This document shows positions 26,194 through 33,032 of a stretch of 59,123 nucleotides of DNA, piece by piece. Source of the stretch: Planctomyces sp. (GTDB lineage: Bacteria > Planctomycetota > Planctomycetia > Planctomycetales > Planctomycetaceae). A model generated the notes under the pieces. That model saw nothing but the letters and a program-made list of their open reading frames with translations. It did no database searches and was not told where the DNA came from. Position 1 is the first letter of the stretch; the number at the start of each line of letters is the position of its first letter. Location: the NCBI GenBank assembly GCA_005778225.1, contig SXPC01000102.1:1-59123 (forward strand), in the 5' to 3' direction. Both the position numbers and the translations under genes were made by a program.

Positions 26194-26856
26194 ATGTTTG
26201 TGAAGTTGTGTGGAATCAAGGATCTCTCAACTGCAGAGGCGATCTTCGCGTTACGGCCGGATGCGATCGGGCTTAATTTTTATGCTGGTTCGTCGCGTTG
26301 TGTCAGTTTGGACGTTGCCAAAGAGATTTGTGAAGCGTGTCCACCTGCGATCGAGCCGATTGGCGTGTTTGTGAATCATACGGCACAGGAAATCAGCGAG
26401 ATTTGCAATGCAACTGGTATCCGTTGCATCCAGTTGCATGGGGATGAAGTCCTCGACGAATATCAGTCGCTGGTAGAACTTTACCGTTATAATGTCATTC
26501 TGGTTTGCCGTCTGACATCGGATGATTCATCGCTGGAAAAAGTACGCGCCCGGATTGCTGAATCGCTGGCCGCGGGGTTTGAAGTCCGGGCGGTCTTGCT
26601 CGATGCCTGCACTCCTGGTCAATTTGGCGGAACAGGGGAAGCCGTTCGCTGGGATCTTGTTGCCCAGGATTACGACAAGAAGACGATGCCTCCGTTGATC
26701 TTGGCGGGGGGATTGAATCCTGATAACGTCGCTGAAGCCGTCCGACTGACATGTCCTTGGGGCGTCGATGTTGCGAGTGGTGTTGAGTCTTCGAAGGGTA
26801 TTAAAGACATCGAGAAATGCCGACGATTTTTGAGTCAGGCGAGATTAGTTCCTTAG
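26194..26856 (+). CDS. trpF: Phosphoribosylanthranilate isomerase
   Basis: 220 residues, third step of tryptophan synthesis (Amadori rearrangement of phosphoribosylanthranilate to CdRP) in the cytoplasm. Motifs: VKLCGIKDLSTAEA with the catalytic Cys7, GLNFYAGSSRCV, IGVFVNHTAQEI, IQLHGDE, LLDACTPGQFGGTGEA with the catalytic Asp, LAGGLNPDNVAEAV and GVDVASGVESSKGIKD. Length is normal for a stand-alone TrpF. Other trp genes are not adjacent. Its stop lies 9 bp before element family B copy 3. Confidence 0.97.
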   Translation: MFVKLCGIKDLSTAEAIFALRPDAIGLNFYAGSSRCVSLDVAKEICEACPPAIEPIGVFVNHTAQEISEICNATGIRCIQLHGDEVLDEYQSLVELYRYNVILVCRLTSDDSSLEKVRARIAESLAAGFEVRAVLLDACTPGQFGGTGEAVRWDLVAQDYDKKTMPPLILAGGLNPDNVAEAVRLTCPWGVDVASGVESSKGIKDIEKCRRFLSQARLVP

Positions 26857-26865
26857 TCAGCGGAT

Positions 26866-26898
26866 TTGGTGCGGTTCGAAGACTCACCAGCGCCCTAC
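26866..26898. repeat. Dispersed element family B, copy 3
   Basis: Fills most of the 49-bp gap between the trpF stop (26856) and the exbD start (26906): ttggtgcggttcgaagactc then accagcgccctac. It therefore occupies the position where the exbD ribosome site would be; only acataaatt remains before the ATG. Confidence 0.9.
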
Positions 26899-26905
26899 AT
26901 AAATT

Positions 26906-27373
26906 ATGAGAATTCCAACTTCCGTATCACAGAAGCGACCTGCGATCAGCAAAAGTGGCGTGCTGACGCCGATGATCGATGTTGTCTTTCTGTTGTTGAT
27001 TTTCTTTGTCTGTGCCTCATCCGGGCAGATGCGGGAAGCGATCCTGCCATCGGTTTTCGAATCGGGAACAACGTCGGTCGCTGCGGCTCCTCAAGAGCCT
27101 GCCAAAGATGTCAAAGAACTCTGGATCGAAATCGTTACGTCGACTGAGAATCCAGAACAGATTGAATATGTCATCAATCGCCAGAAGGTCAATTTCGAGG
27201 GTTTGAATGCAACGCTGAAACTCGTTGGTGAATCAGCGATCAATCCGGTCGTTATTCTGAAACCATCCCCGAATGTTGAATCGCAGACCCTTGTCGATGT
27301 GATCGATGCCTGTGAAGCGGCGGGTTTTCCAGACATTAATTTTGCCCGCTCATCCAATTCGTCAGGAAAATAG
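26906..27373 (+). CDS. exbD: ExbD/TolR-family biopolymer transport protein
   Basis: 155 residues: short cytoplasmic N-terminus, one transmembrane helix (LTPMIDVVFLLLIFFVCAS, about 20-38) with the essential proton-path Asp25, and a periplasmic domain (LWIEIVTSTENPEQIEYVIN ... VDVIDACEAAGFPDINFA). With ExbB/TolQ it forms a proton-driven motor energising outer-membrane processes. No exbB/tolQ or tonB lies beside it, so its partner must be elsewhere. The start codon has no Shine-Dalgarno sequence because a dispersed repeat sits directly upstream. The next gene begins 5 bp after its stop. Confidence 0.92.
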   Translation: MRIPTSVSQKRPAISKSGVLTPMIDVVFLLLIFFVCASSGQMREAILPSVFESGTTSVAAAPQEPAKDVKELWIEIVTSTENPEQIEYVINRQKVNFEGLNATLKLVGESAINPVVILKPSPNVESQTLVDVIDACEAAGFPDINFARSSNSSGK

Positions 27374-27378
27374 ATCTC

Positions 27379-28158
27379 GTGTTGCTGTTTGATTCGCATA
27401 CACATCTGGATGAAGAGTCGCTGCTGGTCGAAGTCGACGACATCGTCAAGACCGCTGAGGAAACCGGGCTGGTCGGAATGCTGACGATCGGAACGACGCT
27501 GGCCAGCTGCCAGCAGGCGATTGAACTCGCCAGACGTTTTCCCATCGTGCACGCCGCAGTCGGCTTGCACCCGAACTACGTGACCCAGGCGAATCCGGGC
27601 GACTGGAAAGAGATCGTGGAACTGGTCTCTCATCCGCAGGTCGTCGCGATTGGTGAAACCGGGCTCGATAAATACTGGGACTTCGCCCCCTTGGAAGCGC
27701 AGCGTGATTACTTCATGCGCCACCTAGACCTCTCGCGGGCGACCGGCAAGCCGTTCATCGTTCACTGTCGGGATGCAGAGGATGAAGTCGTCGAGATGCT
27801 GGCGGCTGATGTGAAGAAGGGGCCACTGAATGGAGTCATGCACTCGTTCTGCGGGTCGGAGGACATGGCGAAGCAGTGCCTGGAATGGGGAATGATGATC
27901 TCGTTTTCCGGTATGCTGACCTATAAGAAGAATGAGTCATTGCGAGCGATCGCGAAAATGATTCCCCTTGATCGTCTACTCGTGGAGACGGATGCGCCGT
28001 ATCTTGCTCCCCTTCCTTACCGCGGCAAACGCAATCAGCCGGCTTACGTCGCTGAGACTTGTAAAGTCCTTGCAGATGTCCATGGTCTGTCTGCCGAAGA
28101 AATGTCACGTCAAACGACCGAGAATGCTCGACGCTGGTTGAAGTTGTCAATGACATGA
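27379..28158 (+). CDS. TatD-family metal-dependent hydrolase
   Basis: 259 residues, GTG start 5 bp after exbD. Amidohydrolase-type TIM barrel with the family's metal ligands: DSHTHLDEE (HxH), AIGETGLDKYW (Glu), PFIVHCRDAEDEV (His), GVMHSFCGS (His) and LLVETDAPYLAP (Asp). TatD proteins are 3'-5' exonucleases or D-aminoacyl-tRNA deacylase-like hydrolases in the cytoplasm; the specific substrate cannot be decided. Length and motif order are canonical. Probably co-transcribed with exbD (and possibly trpF). Confidence 0.95.
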   Translation: MLLFDSHTHLDEESLLVEVDDIVKTAEETGLVGMLTIGTTLASCQQAIELARRFPIVHAAVGLHPNYVTQANPGDWKEIVELVSHPQVVAIGETGLDKYWDFAPLEAQRDYFMRHLDLSRATGKPFIVHCRDAEDEVVEMLAADVKKGPLNGVMHSFCGSEDMAKQCLEWGMMISFSGMLTYKKNESLRAIAKMIPLDRLLVETDAPYLAPLPYRGKRNQPAYVAETCKVLADVHGLSAEEMSRQTTENARRWLKLSMT

Positions 28159-28197
28159 TGGCTTTGGTCTGCGACTTTGATTTCGCTCATTCGCTGG

Positions 28198-28226
28198 TTG
28201 CCGAACGTGGTTGATCGGGGTATAGT
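28198..28226 (+). promoter_or_regulatory. Sigma-70-like promoter before the MutL-family operon
   Basis: TTGCCG (28198-28203), 17-nt spacer, TATAGT (28221-28226). The -35 box matches 4 of 6 and the -10 box 5 of 6 with ideal spacing. It lies 58 nt before the first start codon of the operon and after the tatD stop. Confidence 0.55.
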
Positions 28227-28284
28227 CGAATCTGTCTTGCGCTCATGATTGACAGGGGACGACTTCGGACGCGAAAGGACTTCG

Positions 28285-28644
28285 ATGACGAGACTGGGCT
28301 GGCTCAAACACGCCTTCGCTGTCGATGCGTCGACAGATGAGGCCGTTTCCGATGAGACCATCGCCCTTCTTGATCGCGTCGTGGATGAAGTCAAACGTCG
28401 TCGACTGGAACTGCCGGCTCTCATGGTTCTCGAGATGAGCCGCCCGCTGAATAACCTCTCTGCACAAGTGCTGCATTTCTTTCATCCGATTGCTTCCTGC
28501 CTGTTCCGCCCTCACGATCTGAAGCTCTGGGCAGCCTTTCTGGAGCGATCGGATTCTGTGAATGTGTTGATCGCACGACTGGAAAAAAGTCCGCGCGATC
28601 AGTCGGTCAGCCCTTCGTCATCCTCGCCAGAACGTCCAGTCTGA
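28285..28644 (+). CDS. Small protein leading the MutL-family operon
   Basis: 119 residues from ATG 28285, which has AAAGGA at good distance (an ORF start at 28249 lacks this). Mostly helical: MTRLGWLKHAFAVDAST, IALLDRVVDEVKRRRLELPA, LMVLEMSRPLNNLSAQVLHF, and a Ser/Pro-rich tail. The middle has a short hydrophobic patch (QVLHFFHPIASCLF) that might touch the membrane. I recognise no family. It ends 10 bp before the MutL-like gene, so it is likely translated with it and part of the same system. Confidence 0.75.
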   Translation: MTRLGWLKHAFAVDASTDEAVSDETIALLDRVVDEVKRRRLELPALMVLEMSRPLNNLSAQVLHFFHPIASCLFRPHDLKLWAAFLERSDSVNVLIARLEKSPRDQSVSPSSSSPERPV

Positions 28645-28654
28645 AAAGCCCTCC

Positions 28655-30496
28655 ATGTCACACAACCAGTCGTCGCACTCACACATTACGCACAAGGCTC
28701 TTGATCTCGATAAGATCAACGTCATTCTGGCGACTGATTGTGGCAGCACGACGACCAAGGCCATCCTGATCGAAAAGATTGACGGCCACTACCGTCAGAC
28801 CCACCGCGGAGAAGCCCCGACGACGGTAGAAAAACCAGTCGCGGACGTGACGGTCGGAGTCACGAATGCCGTGACAGAAGTCGGAGAACTGGCAGGTCGC
28901 AAGTTCGTTGATGACAACGGCGAGATCATCCGTCCGGCCAACGGGAACGTCGGTTGTGATATCTACATCTCGACCTCATCGGCTGGTGGCGGACTGCAGA
29001 TGCTGGTCGCCGGGGTCGTGAAAGAAATGTCTGCTGCGAGCGCAACGCGCGCCGCATTGGGCGCGGGTGCGATCGTCATGGAGACTCTTTCTTCGAACGA
29101 CAAACGCAAGCCTTACGAACAGATCCAGCGGATCCGTGAACTTCGTCCCGATATGATTCTTCTGGCCGGCGGAACCGATGGGGGAACCAAGAAGCACGTC
29201 GTCGGCCTTGCGGAAATCATTGCTCCAGCCAAGCCGCTGCCACGTTTTGGTAGCGAATACCGCATGCCGGTGATTTACGCGGGGAACAAGGAAGCCGCGG
29301 AACTGGTGCAGGATGTCTTCAAAGATGAAGTGGAACTGAAGATCGTCGAGAATGTGCGACCGGTCATGGAAAGCGAGTACCTTTCCCCAGCCCGAGATTC
29401 AATTCACGACCTTTTCCTCGAACACGTCATGGCCCATGCTCCCGGGTACGACAAGTTAATTTCCTGGGCGGATGCGCCGATCATGCCCACGCCCGGGGCT
29501 GTGGGCGATATCCTTAAAATGATCGCGGATCGCGATCAGATCAACGCCGTCGGGGTTGATATCGGCGGTGCGACGACAGACGTCTTCTCTGTCTTTGATG
29601 GCGTCTTCAACAGAACGGTTTCCGCGAACCTCGGGATGAGCTATTCGATCTCGAATGTCTGCACGGAAGCGACGATGGCGAAGGTGCTTCGCTGGGTTCA
29701 CTTCGATATGGATGAGCGCGAACTGCGAAACCGCGTGAAAAACAAGATGATTCGTCCCACGACGATTCCGCAGACACGCGAAGCCCTCGTGTTCGAGCAA
29801 GCGGTCTCGCGAGAAGCCTTGCGACTGGCGTATCAGCAGCACAAGGAATTCGCGACCACTCTCAAAGGGGTTCAGCAGCAGCGAACCGTCGGCGATGTTT
29901 TCAGCCAGCAGACGGGCGGGAATACGATCGTCAACAATATGACACTCAACCTGCTCGTGGCTTCGGGGGGAGTTCTGTCACACGCCCCGAACATGAATCA
30001 GACGTCGATGATGTTGATCGACGCCTTCGAGCCGGAAGGGTTCACGACGCTCGCCAAGGACAGCATCTTCATGATGCCGCACCTGGGCGTGCTCGCATCG
30101 GTCCATCCGCAGGCGGCTCTCGAAGTCTTCGAGAAAGACTGCCTGATTTACCTGGGAACATGCGTAGCCGTGAAGGGGCTCACCAAGCTCGGCGAAGTCG
30201 CGATGCGTTACACCGTTCGTGGCAAAGGACTTGATCTGAACGGCTCCATGAATGGCGGTGAGCTCAAACTCATTCCGTTGTGGGAAGGTGAAACAGCGAC
30301 GGTTCTCGTCGAACCAACCGGACGTCTCGATGTCGGAGCAGGGCCCGGTCGTCCGCTCGAAAAAGAAGTCCGTGGCGGAACGACAGGCCTGATCTTCGAT
30401 GCCCGCTCTCGTCCTCTCCTCCTGCCGGATGATCGTCTCCAGGGACAGAAGATGATCAAACAATGGGTCGAGACGATGGAGCTTTACCCGAACTGA
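28655..30496 (+). CDS. Glutamate mutase L (MutL/GlmL) family ATPase
   Basis: 613 residues. ASKHA-fold ATPase: phosphate-1 motif ILATDCGSTTTKAILIEK (about residues 23-41), connecting segment STSSAGGGLQMLVAGVV, MILLAGGTDGGTKKHV and the second nucleotide motif AVGVDIGGATTDVFSVFDGV (about 300-319). Continuous match to the MutL/GlmL family, whose founder is encoded between the two subunits of the B12-dependent glutamate mutase of clostridia and is thought to be its reactivase or chaperone. Here no mutase subunit (no B12-binding DxHxxG protein) is found in the window. Instead it leads genes for membrane proteins with which it is tightly spaced, implying an ATP-dependent function in an unknown membrane assembly. 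The first 20 residues are His/Ser-rich. Confidence 0.88.
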   Translation: MSHNQSSHSHITHKALDLDKINVILATDCGSTTTKAILIEKIDGHYRQTHRGEAPTTVEKPVADVTVGVTNAVTEVGELAGRKFVDDNGEIIRPANGNVGCDIYISTSSAGGGLQMLVAGVVKEMSAASATRAALGAGAIVMETLSSNDKRKPYEQIQRIRELRPDMILLAGGTDGGTKKHVVGLAEIIAPAKPLPRFGSEYRMPVIYAGNKEAAELVQDVFKDEVELKIVENVRPVMESEYLSPARDSIHDLFLEHVMAHAPGYDKLISWADAPIMPTPGAVGDILKMIADRDQINAVGVDIGGATTDVFSVFDGVFNRTVSANLGMSYSISNVCTEATMAKVLRWVHFDMDERELRNRVKNKMIRPTTIPQTREALVFEQAVSREALRLAYQQHKEFATTLKGVQQQRTVGDVFSQQTGGNTIVNNMTLNLLVASGGVLSHAPNMNQTSMMLIDAFEPEGFTTLAKDSIFMMPHLGVLASVHPQAALEVFEKDCLIYLGTCVAVKGLTKLGEVAMRYTVRGKGLDLNGSMNGGELKLIPLWEGETATVLVEPTGRLDVGAGPGRPLEKEVRGGTTGLIFDARSRPLLLPDDRLQGQKMIKQWVETMELYPN

Positions 30497-30507
30497 CCCT
30501 GAATGAA

Positions 30508-30582
30508 TTAACCACAGAGGCACGGAGATCGGAAACGAGAATCTTGTCTTCGCTCTGTGAACTCCGTGTCTCTGTGGTGAAA
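30508..30582. repeat. Inverted repeat element inside the operon (family E)
   Basis: Arms 30511-30527 (accacagaggcacggag) and 30562-30578 (ctccgtgtctctgtggt) pair over 17 bp with one G-T type mismatch, loop 34 nt. Fills most of the 105-bp gap between the MutL-like gene and the next gene of the same operon. Sequences of this type are scattered in many bacterial genomes. Confidence 0.88.
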
Positions 30583-30601
30583 CTTTCTTAGAAATCATTG
30601 A

Positions 30602-31735
30602 ATGGCTGTCGCGTATACACCTGGATTGAAAGTCTCGCCTCAGACGCAGCTGCGGATTCGTCGCAGTCTGCCGATCTCCGGTGAGGTGAAGGTCAGCATC
30701 GGGCAGAAGGTTCAGCCTCAGCAGGTCGTCGCAGAGACCTTGCTGCCGGGGAATGTTTACCCGCTCAACATTTCCAAGATGCTTTCCATTCCACCAGCAG
30801 AAGTCCCCGGTGCATTACTCAAAAAGCAGGGCGACTATGTCAAAGTCGGCGAGACGCTGGCTCGCAGCAAAGGGATCTTCGGCTTCTTCAAAAACGAACT
30901 GGCATCCAAGTATGAGGGCCAGATTGAATCGATCTCCAAGATTACCGGTCAGGTCATTCTGCGTGGCGAGCCACTGCCCGTTCAGGTGAAAGCCTTTTTG
31001 AATGGGACAATCGTCGAAGTCATCCCGAATGAAGGGGTCGTGATCGAAGCAGAAACAACGTTCATTCAGGGCATCTTTGGCGTTGGTGGAGAGACGTATG
31101 GTCAAATCAAAGTCGCGACGAAGTCAGCCGAGGAGGCGTTGACGCCCGACTTGCTGGAGGAATCGATGCGCGGCAAGATCGTCATCGGCGGCGGTCGGAT
31201 GACTTATGAAGCCGTTTACAAAGCGATTGATCTGGGGATCGCTGCACTGGTCTGTGGCGGGATCGACGACCAGGATCTCAAGGCGATTCTCGGCTACGAC
31301 CTTGGTGTCGCTGTGACAGGTTCTGAAAAGATCGGGATCACGCTGATTATCACCGAGGGCTTTGGCGATATCACAATGGCCAGGCGGACCTACGATCTTC
31401 TCAAGTCTCGTGAAGGAGCAGACGCTGCCGTCAATGGAGCAACCCAGATTCGCGCAGGGGTCATGCGTCCGGAAATCGTCGTCCCGATTGATCCCAAGCA
31501 TGTCAGTAAAAACGCGATTGAAGATACCTCCGCAGGCGGAGGAGTCATGGAAGTCGGCGTTTCAGTGCGGGTGATTCGCGATCCCTACTTCGGCATCCTC
31601 GGCAAAGTGAAAGCCTTGCCGCATGAGCCGGTGGTTCTTGAATCGGGGTCTCATGCCCGTATTCTGCAGGTCGAAACGCTCGATGGCAAAGTCCTGACAG
31701 TCCCCCGCGCCAACGTCGAATTGATCACGAGGTAA
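30602..31735 (+). CDS. MutL-operon protein with biotinyl/lipoyl-like barrel segments
   Basis: 377 residues, no signal or TM. The first ~170 residues show repeated hammerhead/barrel-sandwich type segments: SGEVKVSIGQKVQPQQVVAE, KKQGDYVKVGETLARSKGIF and YEGQIESISKITGQVILRGE, resembling the N-terminal domains of RnfC/NqrA and lipoyl domains, but without the Met-Lys-Met attachment site. The central part contains GKIVIGGGRMTYEAVYKAID and AALVCGGIDDQDLKAILGYD; the C-terminus is a small beta domain (GILGKVKALPHEPVVLESGS ... KVLTVPRANVELI) like a KOW motif. I know it only as a conserved unnamed family that follows MutL-type genes. Overlap in function with the upstream ATPase is inferred from operon position; the next gene starts 2 bp after its stop. 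Confidence 0.72.
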   Translation: MAVAYTPGLKVSPQTQLRIRRSLPISGEVKVSIGQKVQPQQVVAETLLPGNVYPLNISKMLSIPPAEVPGALLKKQGDYVKVGETLARSKGIFGFFKNELASKYEGQIESISKITGQVILRGEPLPVQVKAFLNGTIVEVIPNEGVVIEAETTFIQGIFGVGGETYGQIKVATKSAEEALTPDLLEESMRGKIVIGGGRMTYEAVYKAIDLGIAALVCGGIDDQDLKAILGYDLGVAVTGSEKIGITLIITEGFGDITMARRTYDLLKSREGADAAVNGATQIRAGVMRPEIVVPIDPKHVSKNAIEDTSAGGGVMEVGVSVRVIRDPYFGILGKVKALPHEPVVLESGSHARILQVETLDGKVLTVPRANVELITR

Positions 31736-31737
31736 TC

Positions 31738-32952
31738 ATGAAACAGACAATGAAAACTCTCGTCGGCAGTCGATGGACGTGGATGATGTTGTGCGTCGTG
31801 ATGGCATGGAATGCTGTCACGGTGTCAGCTGCTCCGCCGGCTCCGCCGTCTGATATTCAAGTGAAGGACTACCCGCTCGATGACGGGACAGCGGTCAAAG
31901 TCATCTTCAAACGCTCTCCGGATGATACGGGAGCCGAAGAGACGAACTTCACGGGTTACTCGATTCGTACGTCGTCAGAGGTGAACGGCTTTTTCAAAGA
32001 AGCCCTCGAAGTGAAAAAGGCCGCCGATGCAACCGAAGCTGCCGAAGTTGTCGACGCTCGTGTCACCGGCTTGAAGGAAGGCGAGCCTGTCTTCGTTCGC
32101 GTGTATGCCGTGGGTGCCGATGATGAGACATCAACGCCCATTCAGACCGCCGAATCGATCACTCCCGTCATGGCATGGTTTGACTTCCATCAGATCCGCC
32201 TGCTGATCCTCGTGATTGTCATCTGCAGTGCCGTCATCCTCTTTATCGAACTGGCACGTCGCGGTTATCCGATGACTGTCCGCAAAGTCGCCGGTCTGGA
32301 AGCGATCGACGAAGCCGTCGGACGTGCAACAGAGATGGGCAAGAAGAACCTGTTCATCCCCGGAGTGCAGGATATTAACGATATTCAGACGGTCGCTGGC
32401 ATCAACATTCTGGCACGGATCTCACGGACTGTGGCCGACTTTGACTCGGAGATCGAAGTCCCGACATGCCGCTCTCTGGTCATGACAGCAGCCAGCGAGA
32501 CGATCGAAGGGGCTTTCCTGGCTGCGGGTCGTCCGGATGCCTTCGATCCCAAGTCAATCTATTACGTCACCGACGAACAATTTGGTTATGTGGCCTATGT
32601 GACTGGCTGGATGGTTCGTGAAAAGCCAGCGGCGTGTTTCTACTTTGGAGCATTCTTTGCGGAGTCGTTGATTCTCGCGGAGACAGGGAACTCGGTCGGA
32701 GCGATCCAGATCGCCGGGACGGCACAGCCATCGCAGCTCCCGTTCTTCGTCGCGGCGTGTGATTACACGCTGATCGGCGAAGAGATGTTCGCTGCGTCGG
32801 CTTACCTGTCGGGGGCTCCTGAGGAACTCGGGAGTCTTAAAGGGCAGGACATGGGAAAAGTCGTCGCAGCGGCCTGTATCCTTTTTGGTTGCTTCCTCGC
32901 CTTCATCTCGCCAGACCTGATGAAACTCATCTTCGAAGAGACAGCTCTTTAG
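31738..32952 (+). CDS. Signal-peptide, FN3-like, two-TM protein (DUF6754 type)
   Basis: 404 residues. Signal peptide (MLCVVMAWNAVTVSAAPPAP), then a fibronectin-III-like domain at about 35-140 (PPSDIQVKDYPLDDGTAVKV; VTGLKEGEPVFVRVYAVGAD), a TM helix at about 157-177 (IRLLILVIVICSAVILFIEL), a conserved domain of about 190 residues (KKNLFIPGVQDINDIQTVAG; GAFLAAGRPDAFDPKSIYYV; ACDYTLIGEEMFAASAYLSG) and a last TM near 372-392 (VVAAACILFGCFLAFISPDL). The domain between the two TM segments matches what I recall of DUF6754; it should face the cytoplasm, where it could meet the MutL-like ATPase. Function unknown. Start is 2 bp after the preceding stop. Confidence 0.72.
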   Translation: MKQTMKTLVGSRWTWMMLCVVMAWNAVTVSAAPPAPPSDIQVKDYPLDDGTAVKVIFKRSPDDTGAEETNFTGYSIRTSSEVNGFFKEALEVKKAADATEAAEVVDARVTGLKEGEPVFVRVYAVGADDETSTPIQTAESITPVMAWFDFHQIRLLILVIVICSAVILFIELARRGYPMTVRKVAGLEAIDEAVGRATEMGKKNLFIPGVQDINDIQTVAGINILARISRTVADFDSEIEVPTCRSLVMTAASETIEGAFLAAGRPDAFDPKSIYYVTDEQFGYVAYVTGWMVREKPAACFYFGAFFAESLILAETGNSVGAIQIAGTAQPSQLPFFVAACDYTLIGEEMFAASAYLSGAPEELGSLKGQDMGKVVAAACILFGCFLAFISPDLMKLIFEETAL

Positions 32953-33032
32953 AAGATCGGCGGAAATGAAAAGTAGTTGTGAATCCCTTAGTTCTGAATT
33001 CCTGACAGATCTCTCCTCTGGAGTGTTTTGAT

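Noticed and set aside
28655..30496. Annotating the MutL-like gene as proof of glutamate fermentation
   Set aside because: Neither mutase subunit is seen, and the neighbours are membrane proteins; only the family name is kept.
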